From Beijerinckiaceae bacterium (GTDB lineage: Bacteria; Pseudomonadota; Alphaproteobacteria; Rhizobiales; Beijerinckiaceae): a stretch of 60,759 bases of DNA. Made by a program: the position numbers and the translations under genes. Position 1 is the stretch's first letter. Each line of letters opens with the position of its first letter. The notes beneath the pieces are model-generated. The model searched no databases and was not told the DNA's origin. It saw only the letters and a list, made by a program, of their open reading frames with translations. Location of the stretch: NCBI GenBank assembly GCA_021324915.1, contig JAJPIC010000006.1, forward strand, positions 1-60,759, read 5' to 3'. Of this stretch, positions 9,601 through 19,785 are shown piece after piece.

Positions 9601-9604
9601 GGCA

Positions 9605-10060
9605 ATGACCGAAAAGAAACCGGTGCCGGCGCCGATTGATCCGCACCTTGTGGAAAAGCTTGGAGAAATCGCAAACCGGCTCGATCTCAGCGAAATCGAG
9701 GTCAGCCAGGGCGAACTCAAAATCCGGGTGACGCGCCAGGGCGGCGCGCCTGCGCCAGTCGCGGCGGCTCCTCAGCCCGTCTCTCCGCCGCCGGTACTGC
9801 CCTGGCCAGACGCGGCTGCGGCCCATCCAGGTGCAGTCAAATCGCCCATGGTCGGCACGGTCTATTTGCGGCCGGCACCCGATACGCCGCCCTTCGTGAC
9901 CATCGGCTCGCAAGTCAAGCCCGGCGACAAGATCCTGCTGATCGAGGCAATGAAGACATTCAACGAGATCGTCGCTCCGCGCGCAGGGACGGTGACTGCG
10001 ATTTTGGTGGAAGACGCACAACCCGTGGAATTCGATCAGCCGCTCGTCGTTATCGAATAA
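9605..10060 (+). CDS. accB: Biotin carboxyl carrier protein of acetyl-CoA carboxylase
   Basis: 151 residues from the ATG at 9605, 4 bp after aroQ. AccB carries the biotin that shuttles CO2 between AccC and the carboxyltransferase in the first committed step of fatty acid synthesis. The N-terminal about 50 residues are the docking region, followed by an Ala/Pro-rich linker (about 50-75) and the biotinyl domain ending LVVIE. The biotinylation site is IEAMKTFNEI, with the expected Lys in AMK. It is cotranscribed with aroQ and accC by spacing (27 bp to accC). Confidence 0.95.
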   Translation: MTEKKPVPAPIDPHLVEKLGEIANRLDLSEIEVSQGELKIRVTRQGGAPAPVAAAPQPVSPPPVLPWPDAAAAHPGAVKSPMVGTVYLRPAPDTPPFVTIGSQVKPGDKILLIEAMKTFNEIVAPRAGTVTAILVEDAQPVEFDQPLVVIE

Positions 10061-10087
10061 GCTTTCGCGGCTCTCTGATTGACGCCC

Positions 10088-11440
<1,353 letters not shown>

Positions 11441-11565
11441 GCAATTGAGGGCGGATACGAGTCGGCTCGAAAACCGCATTCCGCTCAGATTTTGCTGAGG
11501 AAGGCAGGCTCAGTGAGGCCCCGGCACGCTTGACGAGCGGCGGGGCTAAAACCCATGTTCCTTCT

Positions 11566-12252
11566 ATGACGCGGCCGCGCGACGATTTCGAGATCACGCC
11601 GGACATACTGCTTCGGGCCTATTCGATCGGCCTCTTCCCCATGGCGGAGAGTGCCGAGGACCAGAACCTATTCTGGATCGATCCCGAGTCGCGCGGCGTC
11701 TTTCCACTCGATGGAATGATCGTCTCGCGCCGCTTGGCCAAGACGATCCGCTCGGACCGGTTCGAGATCCGTGTCGACTGCGATTTCGACGCGGTGATCG
11801 ATGCCTGCGCAAGCGTTGCCGCCGGGCGGGAGAAGACCTGGATCAACCAGCGGATCAAGCGCCTCTACCGGCAGCTTTTCGACCAGGGGAAGGTCCACAC
11901 GGTCGAGGCTTGGTGCGAAGGTCGACTCGCCGGCGGGCTTTACGGGGTGGCGCTAGGCGCCGCCTTCTTCGGCGAAAGCATGTTCCACCGGCAGACCGAT
12001 GCCTCGAAAGTGGCGCTGATCCATCTTGCCGCCCGGCTCGCCGCCGGCGGTTTTCGCCTGCTCGACACGCAATTCGTCACGCCGCATCTCGAAAGCCTGG
12101 GCGCCATCGAAGTCTCGAAGGAGCGCTACCGCATGATGCTGACCGACGCGGTCAGCCGGACCGCCGATTTCTGGATCTGGCCAAAAGGGCGGGCGGTTTC
12201 GGGGCGGGAGGCCTTGGATGCCTTGCCGCGCATGGACCGCGGCGCCGTTTAG
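11566..12252 (+). CDS. aat: Leucyl/phenylalanyl-tRNA--protein transferase
   Basis: 228 residues from the ATG at 11566 ([16 protein letters not shown]). Aat adds Leu or Phe to proteins with N-terminal Arg or Lys, marking them for ClpAP degradation (N-degron pathway). Family signatures are present: [29 protein letters not shown], the central [18 protein letters not shown] and [16 protein letters not shown]. It sits about 125 bp after accC, a conserved alphaproteobacterial neighbourhood. The gene ends 25 bp from the convergent DUF2155 gene. Confidence 0.94.
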   Translation: MTRPRDDFEITPDILLRAYSIGLFPMAESAEDQNLFWIDPESRGVFPLDGMIVSRRLAKTIRSDRFEIRVDCDFDAVIDACASVAAGREKTWINQRIKRLYRQLFDQGKVHTVEAWCEGRLAGGLYGVALGAAFFGESMFHRQTDASKVALIHLAARLAAGGFRLLDTQFVTPHLESLGAIEVSKERYRMMLTDAVSRTADFWIWPKGRAVSGREALDALPRMDRGAV

Positions 12253-12276
12253 CCGCCGTTTAGTCTAGCCTCGTTC

Positions 12277-12993
12277 TCAGAACCCGCCGTTGCCGCCATT
12301 GCCGCCGTCAGCCGGGACCATAGCCGGCGGCGGGAGCTGCTGAGCGTCCGGTGCAGGTTCCGAATCCGGCGGAACGAAGCCGGGCGGCGGCCCGACCTCG
12401 ATCGGCGCGCTCAAAGGCGCGCTTTGCGCCTGGGCGCTCGCGCGCCTCGGCCTCGGTTGCGGCGGCGCCGCCGCCTGTTGCGGGGCTTGTTGCTGCGGAG
12501 CAGCCGCTTGCTGCGGTGGCGTCTGCTGTGGCGAATTTTGTTGGGCGGGACCCTGCGGGTGCTGCTGAGGCTCGGCCTCGGCCGTCGACGGCGGCGAGGC
12601 GATCACTTCCTCCGTGCCTTTGCAGCCGGTCAGCCAGATGTCATAGACCGGATGATCGAGCGCGTGCAGGCCGGGACTGGCCGCGAACATCCAGCCTGTG
12701 AAGATCCGCTTGGTCGTCTTGTCGGGGGCAAGCTCGTCGACTTCGACAAACGTATCGGTCTGCGGCGCCTCCGTGGGCGGACGCGTATAGCAGACGCGTT
12801 CGGTAATCTGCAGCGAGCCGAATTGCACTGTTTCGTTGGTGCCGACTTCAAAGGAAATGATGCGCCCGGTGATCTTGTCGAGCCCCGAAAAAACGGCGAC
12901 AGCGTGTTTGATCTTATCGGCCGCCGCGTGATCGAGCGGGCACGCGGCAAGAGCGCCGGCAAGGCCGAAGAAAATTGCGCGTCTCAGGCTCAT
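12277..12993 (-). CDS. DUF2155 domain protein, secreted, Pro/Gln-rich tail
   Basis: About 238 residues from the ATG at 12993, which has GGAG four bases upstream; the frame stays open to 13032 without a better site. A signal peptide ends around AADKIK; LAACPLDHA also gives a possible lipobox-like Cys. The DUF2155 core (about 30-120) contains AVFSGLDKITGRI, FGSLQI and IFTGWMFAASPGLHALDHPVYDIW, with a conserved WLTGCKG. The tail (about 135-238) is low-complexity Pro/Gln/Ala with poly-Gln stretches and ends GGNGGNGGF. DUF2155 proteins are linked to cell-envelope roles in alphaproteobacteria and usually lie beside accC/aat as here. Exact function unknown. Confidence 0.85.
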   Translation of the reverse strand: MSLRRAIFFGLAGALAACPLDHAAADKIKHAVAVFSGLDKITGRIISFEVGTNETVQFGSLQITERVCYTRPPTEAPQTDTFVEVDELAPDKTTKRIFTGWMFAASPGLHALDHPVYDIWLTGCKGTEEVIASPPSTAEAEPQQHPQGPAQQNSPQQTPPQQAAAPQQQAPQQAAAPPQPRPRRASAQAQSAPLSAPIEVGPPPGFVPPDSEPAPDAQQLPPPAMVPADGGNGGNGGF

Positions 12994-13088
12994 AAAGCTC
13001 CGTCCGGCCTCGATCCCGGGGCAAGCCAACATGAAAGTCCGGCCGGAATAGGGCCGTTCTCAGCATCGGCCCAACCCTTCAAGCTTTC

Positions 13089-13511
13089 TCAGCCGACGAT
13101 CTCGTTGCCGGCGAAGAATTGCGCGATCTCGACCGCGGCGGTCTCCGGCCCATCCGACCCGTGCGCTGAATTCTCGCCGACCGAAAGGGCGAATTTCTTG
13201 CGCACCGTGCCGTCCGCCGCCTTGGCTGGATCCGTGGCGCCGAGCACGTCGCGATATTTGCGGATCGCGTCCTCGCCTTCGAGCACCTGCACGACGACCG
13301 GCCCCGAGGTCATGGTCTCGACGAGCTCGCCGAAAAAGGGCCGCGCCTTATGGACCGCGTAAAAAGTCTCGGCCTGCGCGCGCGTCATGAGAACGCGCTT
13401 TTGCGCGACGATCCTGAGGCCTGCTGCCTCGATCAGAGCGTTGATCGCGCCGGTGAGGTTACGGCGCGTTGCGTCCGGTTTCAGAATGGAGAAAGTCCGT
13501 TCGATCGCCAT
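13089..13511 (-). CDS. ndk: Nucleoside diphosphate kinase
   Basis: 140 residues from the ATG at 13511 ([18 protein letters not shown]). Ndk transfers the gamma phosphate of NTPs to NDPs through a phospho-histidine; the catalytic His lies in [13 protein letters not shown]. Other motifs: the KPDA ATP loop, [17 protein letters not shown] and the ATDPAKA loop. The length is normal for the hexameric enzyme. It lies about 100 bp upstream of the DUF2155 gene on the same strand, and tRNA-Phe follows on the other strand. Confidence 0.96.
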   Translation of the reverse strand: MAIERTFSILKPDATRRNLTGAINALIEAAGLRIVAQKRVLMTRAQAETFYAVHKARPFFGELVETMTSGPVVVQVLEGEDAIRKYRDVLGATDPAKAADGTVRKKFALSVGENSAHGSDGPETAAVEIAQFFAGNEIVG

Positions 13512-13636
13512 GGGCCTTCGCTGTTTCAGGAATTCGCGGCGGCTTATAGCTTTGTGGCTCCCTTCCGGCAAGAACGCGAGGCAATGCAGCGCCCTGGACA
13601 AGGCCGGCGCCCCTCCCTATAAAACCCGCTTCTGTC

Positions 13637-13712
<76 letters not shown>

Positions 13713-13819
13713 GCGATATGATTCTCGCAGTCAGGGCCTGTCGGGCGGCCCGCGCGTTGGTCCCGCACCTGGCGCCCATTGCCGCACATCGCACGCCCCT
13801 CGTCGCAGGGTGGCCGCAG

Positions 13820-14002
13820 ATGATCTACGCAATTTTCTTTTGCACCGCGCTGATCGGGCATCCGCAGATGAATGCGTGCGAGCCGACAAATTCGGGCATG
13901 TACGCAAGCCTTCAAGAGTGCAAAGCAGCGGCCGCGAAAATGCCCGCCAGGGCAGATGCGCCGCCTCGCGCAGTCTATGTTTGCCTACCGCAATCTCGGT
14001 GA
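13820..14002 (+). CDS. Small secreted or membrane-anchored protein of unknown function
   Basis: 60 residues from the ATG at 13820. The first about 14 residues are hydrophobic (MIYAIFFCTALIG), then comes a short soluble part with MNACEPTNSG, YASLQECKAAAAK and VYVCLPQ, giving three cysteines after the hydrophobic start. The pattern of a spaced C...C...C peptide after a hydrophobic leader suggests a small secreted disulfide protein. No ribosome-binding site stands out. It could be a fragment, because the downstream DNA is a transposase remnant. Function unknown. Confidence 0.5.
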   Translation: MIYAIFFCTALIGHPQMNACEPTNSGMYASLQECKAAAAKMPARADAPPRAVYVCLPQSR

Positions 14003-14434
14003 CGCGGGCGCGGCGCCGAAGGCAAGACGATTGTTATGGGCCCCGCCGAGCGCGGCGGCCGCATCGCGGCCGAAGTGATCCCGAACGTCAAGAAGGCAAC
14101 GCTTCGCTGCGTGGTGCTCAAGAATGTTGAGCCGGGTTCGATTGTCTCGACCGATGAGCTGATGAGCTATGGTTTACAGGACGGCGACGGCTACAAGCAC
14201 GGGACCGTCCGGCACGGCGATAACGAGTGGAGCTATTACGACTATCGCTACGACGCTATCCACAATACGAACCGCGTCGAAAGCTTCTGGAAGCTGTCCA
14301 AAAAGTCGGTAGCCTCAACGCATATCCATTTCAGCGCGAAGCACGCGACCCGCTACCTTGGCGAGTTCTCTTTCCGGTCGAATCACCGGGCGATGGCGAA
14401 CGCGATGTTCAACCTTTCGATTGCGGCGCTTTGA
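14003..14434 (+). pseudogene. IS1595-family (ISXO2-like) transposase remnant, 3' part
   Basis: The frame through 14434 encodes GKTIVMG, then ERGGRIAAEVIP, VSTDELMSYG, YYDYRYDAIHNTNRVESFW and the end FSFRSNHRAMANAMF. These are the C-terminal segments of ISXO2-like DDE transposases of the IS1595 family. The N-terminal part, including the first catalytic region and zinc-ribbon domain, is absent; family members are roughly 300 residues, so more than half is gone. No terminal inverted repeats were recognised. This is a dead remnant. Confidence 0.8.
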
Positions 14435-14536
14435 CTACGGCCTCAACCGCGCGATCTAGGTCGGCGCGGTTGATTGCCGATGCCGCGCGCTTCTTCTTGT
14501 GCGATAAATTCGCGCAACCGACCGCTTTTTAAAGCG

Positions 14537-14565
14537 TTGGATAACGTAAGCATATCCACTATATC
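14537..14565 (+). promoter_or_regulatory. Possible sigma70-type promoter of the DUF433/DUF5615 pair
   Basis: TTGGAT (14537-14542) and TATATC (14560-14565) are separated by 17 bases in a locally AT-rich stretch 35 bp before the first gene of the pair. The spacing and hexamers fit a sigma70-like promoter. There is no independent support beyond position. Confidence 0.35.
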
Positions 14566-14600
14566 ATAGCCGAGGTTGGTCTCATTGGCCGGCCCGAAGG

Positions 14601-15251
14601 ATGGCGTTAATGACAGCCACTGTTCATCAAGTGTTTAGTGATGAACACGTTTCTCGTCTCACCGGTCTGACCAAATGGCAGCTCCGGTCATGGGACAGGC
14701 TTGGGTTTTTTACGCCGCGATTCGCATACGAGGACCGCTTCGCTCCTTACAGCCGTGTTTATTCCTTCAAGGACGTAGTTGGGCTTCGCACCATCGCTGT
14801 CCTTATGAAGGATTATCGCGCATCCCTAAAGTCGCTCCAAGGTGCGGCAGAGGAACTGGTAAAGCGCGGGTACAACAACTGGGCGGAACTCAATCTTTAT
14901 GTCGTCAAAGGGCACGTTCATTTCCAGCCGCCGGGAACTTCCGATGTAGAATCAGTGCGGGATGGCCAGCTCGCAATGCTTCCAATAATCGACGTGATCA
15001 AGGACGTTGAGAAGCGCGTCCAGGAGCTTCGCAAGCGTGGGACTGACCAGCTCGGGCGCGTCGAGCGGCATAAGCATGTCATACACAACACGCCGGTAAT
15101 AGCGGGGACTCGCATCCCGACAGCCGCCATAAGGCGCTTCCACGAGGCTGGATATAGTATCGAGCAAATTGTTCGCGAATATCCCACCCTCACTGCCGAA
15201 GATGTGCAGGGAGCGCTTGCGTACGAAGAAGGACTCGCGCGACGCGCGTAA
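14601..15251 (+). CDS. MerR-like HTH plus DUF433 protein (predicted antitoxin)
   Basis: 216 residues from ATG 14601 (an ATG at 14610 is also possible). The N-terminal about 70 residues look like a MerR-type winged helix (RLTGLTKWQLRSWDRLGF, then YSFKDVVGLR). The C-terminal about 60 residues are a DUF433 domain with NTPVIAGTRIPTAAIRRF and GYSIEQIVREYPTLT. DUF433 proteins are typically partnered with PIN-like DUF5615 proteins, and one follows after 19 bp. Expected role: antitoxin and DNA-binding autorepressor of the pair. It lies between the transposase remnant and unknown genes, consistent with a mobile module. Confidence 0.8.
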   Translation: MALMTATVHQVFSDEHVSRLTGLTKWQLRSWDRLGFFTPRFAYEDRFAPYSRVYSFKDVVGLRTIAVLMKDYRASLKSLQGAAEELVKRGYNNWAELNLYVVKGHVHFQPPGTSDVESVRDGQLAMLPIIDVIKDVEKRVQELRKRGTDQLGRVERHKHVIHNTPVIAGTRIPTAAIRRFHEAGYSIEQIVREYPTLTAEDVQGALAYEEGLARRA

Positions 15252-15270
15252 TTGGCCATAATTATGGCCG

Positions 15271-15654
15271 ATGCGATTCATGCTCGATGAAAATGTGCCC
15301 CAGGCGGTGGCAGACATGCTGAATTCGCATGCGCATGAGGTTCAATTCATTCGAGATTATATTCCACCGGGCGGTGTCGATCCGCTTGTGGCGACAGTAT
15401 CAGAGGAACTTGAGGCTATACTTGTTAGCTTCGATGGAGACTTTGAGAAGATCGCGCCCCGAGTGCCGCATGGGCAACGTGCCCGATTCCGCAGATTGAG
15501 CCGCATTTGGTTGTGCTGCGGCGAGCCCCAAGCCGCCGATCGAATGGAAAAGGCGCTCGACCTAATTGAATCAGAATATATGATTGCGCAGGCCAAACCC
15601 GACACTCGGATGCACATTTGGATAGCGAAAGGCTTTATCAAAACGCATCGCTAA
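15271..15654 (+). CDS. DUF5615 PIN-like protein (predicted toxin)
   Basis: 127 residues from ATG 15271. It begins MRFMLDENVPQAVADML, and carries GVDPLVATV and VSFDGDFEKIA; these acidic positions match the conserved Asp/Glu residues of PIN-like (Mut7-C-related) nucleases of the DUF5615 family. Such proteins are predicted RNases neutralised by the DUF433 partner encoded just upstream (19 bp). The C-terminal tail after about residue 95 (MHIWIAKGFIKTHR) is longer than the minimal domain. Toxicity is inferred from family and operon context. Confidence 0.75.
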   Translation: MRFMLDENVPQAVADMLNSHAHEVQFIRDYIPPGGVDPLVATVSEELEAILVSFDGDFEKIAPRVPHGQRARFRRLSRIWLCCGEPQAADRMEKALDLIESEYMIAQAKPDTRMHIWIAKGFIKTHR

Positions 15655-15843
15655 CACCTGCGTCAAAGGTATAATTCCCTTCAAGATTCCATTCGGAAGC
15701 GAAAATCATGGCCCGCCTGATCTACATACGGCCAAACAATAGCCAAAGGCCGCAAGATTAGTTAAAATAAATCAATAATTGATACGATCTCCATAAAATC
15801 CAATTTCTCGCTATGCTTGCCCGATTGCACGGAAGACCGGCGG

Positions 15844-16071
15844 ATGGGCCCGCAGAAAGTAATATACGAAGCAATTCTTGAGCGCATCCAAGAGATGCGC
15901 GCGGAAGCTTACGCCATTCGCAAGCAGATCGAAGGCACCGATTTGGAGGATCGCTTTTTCGAGAAGCTGGCCGATGCGTTGGACAAAAAGGAAGCCGAGA
16001 TTCAGGCGGTCGTCGCGGCGTTGAATAAAAGGGAAGCCGGACTGCGCGCGGCATTGCGCCGATTGTCCTAA
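15844..16071 (+). CDS. Small coiled-coil protein of unknown function
   Basis: 75 residues from ATG 15844 (a longer frame opens at 15817). It is almost entirely helical and charged: YEAILERIQEMRAEAYAIRK, then EDRFFEKLADALDKKEAEIQ and LNKREAGLRAALRR, with heptad-like spacing of Leu, Ile and Ala. The DNA just upstream is AT-rich, so a promoter there is plausible. No family recognised. It differs in sequence from the two coiled-coil microproteins in the polysaccharide locus. Confidence 0.5.
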   Translation: MGPQKVIYEAILERIQEMRAEAYAIRKQIEGTDLEDRFFEKLADALDKKEAEIQAVVAALNKREAGLRAALRRLS

Positions 16072-16166
16072 AGGCGTGTCTGCGGAATTCCTTCGCGGAC
16101 CGAGCATGGGCAAACACGATCCCACAACGACGTAAATTCACGCGCTCGCCCGCGACGCTGCCGTCC

Positions 16167-16463
16167 CTATCTGGTGTCGAGCGGCGCGGCACTATCGCAG
16201 GACGGAAGCGCCCCATATGCCCACTTGCCGTCGTTGCACGTCACTTCCACCTTCGGAGCAAAGCAGAATTCGGCTCCGTTGCTGAACGCTCTCCCGGCCC
16301 AGATACACCCGTTGGGCGGTACCGGCAGGGAAGCGGCAGGCATTGTGGCGCAGACAACGCCCGAAGCGGGCGGGAGCGCTTGTTGCGCGCCGGCCGCAGA
16401 GGCGAGGAGAGCGAGCGCCATTGCTGCCGCGCCAGTGGCAAAGACCTTTTCTGCAAGTCTCAT
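16167..16463 (-). CDS. Small secreted cysteine-containing protein
   Basis: 98 residues. It has a clear signal peptide (MRLAEKVFATGAAAMALALL, cleavage after AGAQQ). The mature part has five cysteines in a pattern C..(x)..C..F...EFCF....VTCNDGKW....SC, suggesting a small disulfide-linked periplasmic or secreted fold. A family of short alphaproteobacterial proteins with CIWAG-type motifs looks similar, but no function is known. It lies downstream of the polysaccharide genes on the same strand. Confidence 0.7.
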   Translation of the reverse strand: MRLAEKVFATGAAAMALALLASAAGAQQALPPASGVVCATMPAASLPVPPNGCIWAGRAFSNGAEFCFAPKVEVTCNDGKWAYGALPSCDSAAPLDTR

Positions 16464-16553
16464 AATTCCTCCCCCAATTTAAATGCCCTTGTCGGATCAG
16501 GCCGTCGCGCAATCGAGACAGCGCCGGCTTCGGCCCAGAAACTACGACGCCGC

Positions 16554-17237
16554 CTATTTCGAGCGCAGAGCCAGGCTCTCCTCTTTAAGCAGAGCCTGCC
16601 AGTCCTGATAAATATGAAAGAGCAAGGCGCCGAACGAAAAGATCGCAATTGCCAGACAGACGAAATCGGCAACGGTGACGGGAAGGCCGCTGACCGGTCG
16701 CGCCAACACGAGTCCAGGAAGAAAAAACAGAATCAGATTCGCGATAATCAACGCCAAGCGCGTCTCGGTCGGCCCGACCGAGTAATAGGCGATCTGAACC
16801 GTCTTGAACACGTGTGCGCGGATAAATGTATGTCCGACGAAAGCGAGGTAGGCAGTCAGCAAGAGCAGCGCGTAGGGCAGTTCGATATAGCGCGAGAGGC
16901 CCAAGCCCAAGCCGACAAGAATTTGCGTGATCAGATCGGCCGTGTGGTCGACGAAAAATCCATAGCGCGGGCTCTCTTGATTGCGGACACGCGCAAGCGT
17001 TCCATCGAGCGAATCTCCGAACCAGTTCATGACAAGTCCGAGGCAAGCGAGCCCGAGAAACGCAGGCGCGAGATTGCTCGCAACATAGCCGACGAACACG
17101 AACAGTGCGCCGACCAGCCCAAACACGGTGAGCGTATCCGGCGTGACCCATCGAGGAAGATGTTTGGCTATGTCTGGCAGTATGCGTTTTTCCAAGTTCC
17201 ACAAGAAGGCGTGGTGGCCTGCTCTGAATTCGCTCAC
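16554..17237 (-). CDS. CDP-alcohol phosphatidyltransferase family membrane protein
   Basis: 227 residues from a GTG at 17237, chosen because AGGAGG lies eight bases upstream; the frame opens further at a TTG (17294) without such a site. The enzyme class moves a CDP-activated alcohol or phosphatidyl group at the membrane. The signature is complete: GDSLDGTLARVRNQ....YGFFVDHTAD, which carries all metal-binding Asp residues. Several membrane helices follow. Located at the edge of the polysaccharide locus, it could make a lipid precursor or anchor; the substrate cannot be read from sequence. Confidence 0.85.
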   Translation of the reverse strand: MSEFRAGHHAFLWNLEKRILPDIAKHLPRWVTPDTLTVFGLVGALFVFVGYVASNLAPAFLGLACLGLVMNWFGDSLDGTLARVRNQESPRYGFFVDHTADLITQILVGLGLGLSRYIELPYALLLLTAYLAFVGHTFIRAHVFKTVQIAYYSVGPTETRLALIIANLILFFLPGLVLARPVSGLPVTVADFVCLAIAIFSFGALLFHIYQDWQALLKEESLALRSK

Positions 17238-17422
17238 AAGCTTCGCCTCCTCGGGCTTGCGTCGACCTCGCCGGGATCGAGGCCCGATTTTCAAGTATTA
17301 GAAGTAAATCTCTCGATAAATGATACGATTTTCCCATGCATTCGCAAAATAGCGCTCGTCTTTGAATCCGAAGATAGTTACCGGAAAGCGCGTCTCGAAC
17401 GCTGCCGCATAGGCGGCGCATC

Positions 17423-18991
17423 TCACGACGCGCCAAGCCATTTCTTTCTGCATAGCGCCAAATATTGCGCGAGCGCGCGCGGATCATCGATCCATTCGCG
17501 CGGCAGCAATTCGCCGAGCCCGAGACGTCGTAGCCTCGCCGCCGGCGCGCCGATGTCGAAAGCCATGACGTGAAGCCCGTGGGCAAAAGCCTCGGACAGA
17601 ACGAAGGACCACGTCTCGGGCCAAATCGATGGAAAGAAGAGCGCATGGGGCGCCTCCGCCGCGATCAGCTTGCTCAAATCTTCCGGGAGATAAGGTCCTT
17701 TGAACAGGATCTGCGGCTGGCGCAACAGGCTCGATTGCGCCGAGGATCCGAAAACGCTGATCGACACGGGCGCCTTCATCCGATGAAGTTCGCGTCCGAG
17801 CGATGAGACGACCCATAGTCCTTTCGGCACGGACAGGCTGCCGAGCACCAGAATCTTGAGGTTCTCGTCTCCTTTGAGACGAGGCGCCCTGATCGGCGGA
17901 TAGGCTTTTTCGTCTTCGGGTTCCATGATTTCGGGCGTGCGCCCGATATGCGCGGCAATCCGCGTCGCAAGATCGTGACTGGGAGCAATGACTCGCGATG
18001 CGCCGGCAAGAAATTTGCGCCAACGATCGCGCCATGCCTCCGGGTTGGAGTTAGATGCGGAGAGCGCTTCCGAACCGCCCATTCGAAGGCAAGAAACGCA
18101 ATCGCCAGGCGGTGCTATCGCGCAATAGCGTCCATATGCATCGACAAGATTGATGCGCGGACAAACGGAAAAGTAATCGTGCAGGATGACGTCGTAAGGG
18201 CAGCCGAACCGGCGCGCGAGCTGCGGAATGAATCGGTCGAAATCGCGATCGCGATCGACGACGTGATTGACGATGATCCGTTCGATGTCCCAGCTCGAAA
18301 GATAAGCGCTTAAGGTCTCTTGCTCGGTCGCGAGATCGAAAACGGGCGGCGCACCTGGAGACGAGACGGTCAAATCTTCGATCGCGACAAGCGATCGCGA
18401 TTTCGGAATCGGCCGCACTTGCAGGATCCGAAGACCTTGTGCCGCAAGCTTGCGCTCCACGTCCAGGAGCAGGCGCGAACTTCCACCTCCCCGGGCGTGG
18501 CTGAAAACCAGCACGCCTCGCGCATCCGGCCTTGCTTCATGCGCGAGAGCGCGGCGCAGTTCCATACATTCGTTCAAATCCTCGCCCGGACGTCCGCCGC
18601 GCACGTAACGGACGAGCGGATCGCTCAGACGTTCAGGGCGCGAAGCAGCACGATTGTAATAAAGCGGGTCGAAGTTGGGGTGCGGCGAAAATTGCTTGAA
18701 CCTGCCGATCAATGCGTAATGGAGCTTGGGATTGCGTGCCGCGCGTTTGCGCCGCCACGAACGCAATTGCCGCAGATAAAATGCCTGGTCGAAGAAAGAG
18801 TCGATCGTCGCAAGGCGCCGCCCTAAAGCGCGAGCGAGGGCCATGCGCAATATCGGACCGACGCCCGCGGCGGGAGGACTGAAAATGCTTATTTCCGCGA
18901 TTTCGGCCGCGGCGAGCAGTATATAGCCCAGCGCCGAACGCCACGTCTGCTCCTCCAAGAGCAAATGGTGCTTGATGAACCTCGCCGGCAT
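17423..18991 (-). CDS. Family 4-type glycosyltransferase with Cys cluster
   Basis: 522 residues. The N-terminal part (about 60-130) has FFDQAFYLRQL, LHYALIGRF and FDPLYYNRAA, a region often placed before glycosyltransferase domains. The GT-B part follows: VFSHARGGGSSRLLL (about 160), then HDYFSVCPRINLVDAYGRYC...CVSCL, a four-Cys motif found in a subset of GT4-like enzymes and probably a metal or structural site. The C-terminal lobe has ILVLGSLSVPKG and FFPSIWPETWSFVLSEAFA (E-x7-E type donor-site region). It probably adds a sugar in the cytoplasm during polysaccharide assembly. The divergent gene at 19171 starts 179 bp away. Confidence 0.8.
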   Translation of the reverse strand: MPARFIKHHLLLEEQTWRSALGYILLAAAEIAEISIFSPPAAGVGPILRMALARALGRRLATIDSFFDQAFYLRQLRSWRRKRAARNPKLHYALIGRFKQFSPHPNFDPLYYNRAASRPERLSDPLVRYVRGGRPGEDLNECMELRRALAHEARPDARGVLVFSHARGGGSSRLLLDVERKLAAQGLRILQVRPIPKSRSLVAIEDLTVSSPGAPPVFDLATEQETLSAYLSSWDIERIIVNHVVDRDRDFDRFIPQLARRFGCPYDVILHDYFSVCPRINLVDAYGRYCAIAPPGDCVSCLRMGGSEALSASNSNPEAWRDRWRKFLAGASRVIAPSHDLATRIAAHIGRTPEIMEPEDEKAYPPIRAPRLKGDENLKILVLGSLSVPKGLWVVSSLGRELHRMKAPVSISVFGSSAQSSLLRQPQILFKGPYLPEDLSKLIAAEAPHALFFPSIWPETWSFVLSEAFAHGLHVMAFDIGAPAARLRRLGLGELLPREWIDDPRALAQYLALCRKKWLGAS

Positions 18992-19170
18992 ACCGCCCGA
19001 GCCCTTCGCCGCACGTCGCGCCCTTCTCCGAATGAGAGCTTATCGGGCATTCCGCCTTGAAGTTCAAACGGTTAGAAAGCTCGTGACTTCGATTGCGAAC
19101 GGTAAGGTTATGATTTAAAAGCGATTTATCTCGCCCAGTGCGGGTGCGATAATGAGGAGCATGCCGCATA

Positions 19171-19785
19171 ATGGCGCGCGCACGGCTGTCTCACGAAGAT
19201 CGGGTTTGCGGCTGGGTCGATGGCTCGACGCGCGGATTCCTGCGGGGCTGGTGCCTTTCGCCCGATAGCGACATCCCGATGCGCGTCAAGCTTGTCGACG
19301 GCGCCGACATTCACATCGCGACCGCCGATCTCTTCAGATTGGATGTCCAGCGCGCTTACGGCATGTCGGGATATCACGGCTTCGCCGTGCCGCTATCCAA
19401 GCTCAGAAACGGGATCGATCGCCGCCTTGCGATCTTTGCCGTGACGACGGCAGGTGCAGAGGTCAGACTTGCCGGGCCGCGGACACCCCGCGCCTGGCGC
19501 AGAGGTCGCATGCGCGAGGTCGGCTCGATCATTCTCAAAATAGATCCTGGCTGGCGAAGGGGCTGCATTTCCGGCTGGGCCCTCGATAGAAGCGAGCCGA
19601 CGCGCCGCGTCGAGCTCACGATCTCGAATGGCTTCTCGCGTGATCTCGAGCTCCGCGCAACGCGCTTTCGCGACGATGCGACAGGCGATGGACTGCACGG
19701 CTTTCTTGCCCAAATCGAGTCCGGCCCAAGGCCGCTGACGCTGATCGACTCCCGGAGAGGCGTCATTCTCGCGAAGCTCACGTAA
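19171..19785 (+). CDS. Two-copy GWA-type domain protein, unknown function
   Basis: 204 residues. Two related segments are visible: residues about 10-100 (GWVDG...FLRGWCLSPDS...RVKLVDG, then MSGYHGFAVPL) and about 115-200 (GCISGWALDRSE..RRVELTI, then GLHGFLAQI). The shared pattern is GW-A/C-L, a beta-rich stretch, then GxxGF. The same pattern recurs in the protein at 28020-28727. Such segments are found attached to glycosyltransferases in some bacteria, suggesting a beta-sandwich accessory domain. Its stop overlaps the next ATG by one base (TAATG), so the two genes are translationally coupled and probably act together. Confidence 0.7.
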   Translation: MARARLSHEDRVCGWVDGSTRGFLRGWCLSPDSDIPMRVKLVDGADIHIATADLFRLDVQRAYGMSGYHGFAVPLSKLRNGIDRRLAIFAVTTAGAEVRLAGPRTPRAWRRGRMREVGSIILKIDPGWRRGCISGWALDRSEPTRRVELTISNGFSRDLELRATRFRDDATGDGLHGFLAQIESGPRPLTLIDSRRGVILAKLT

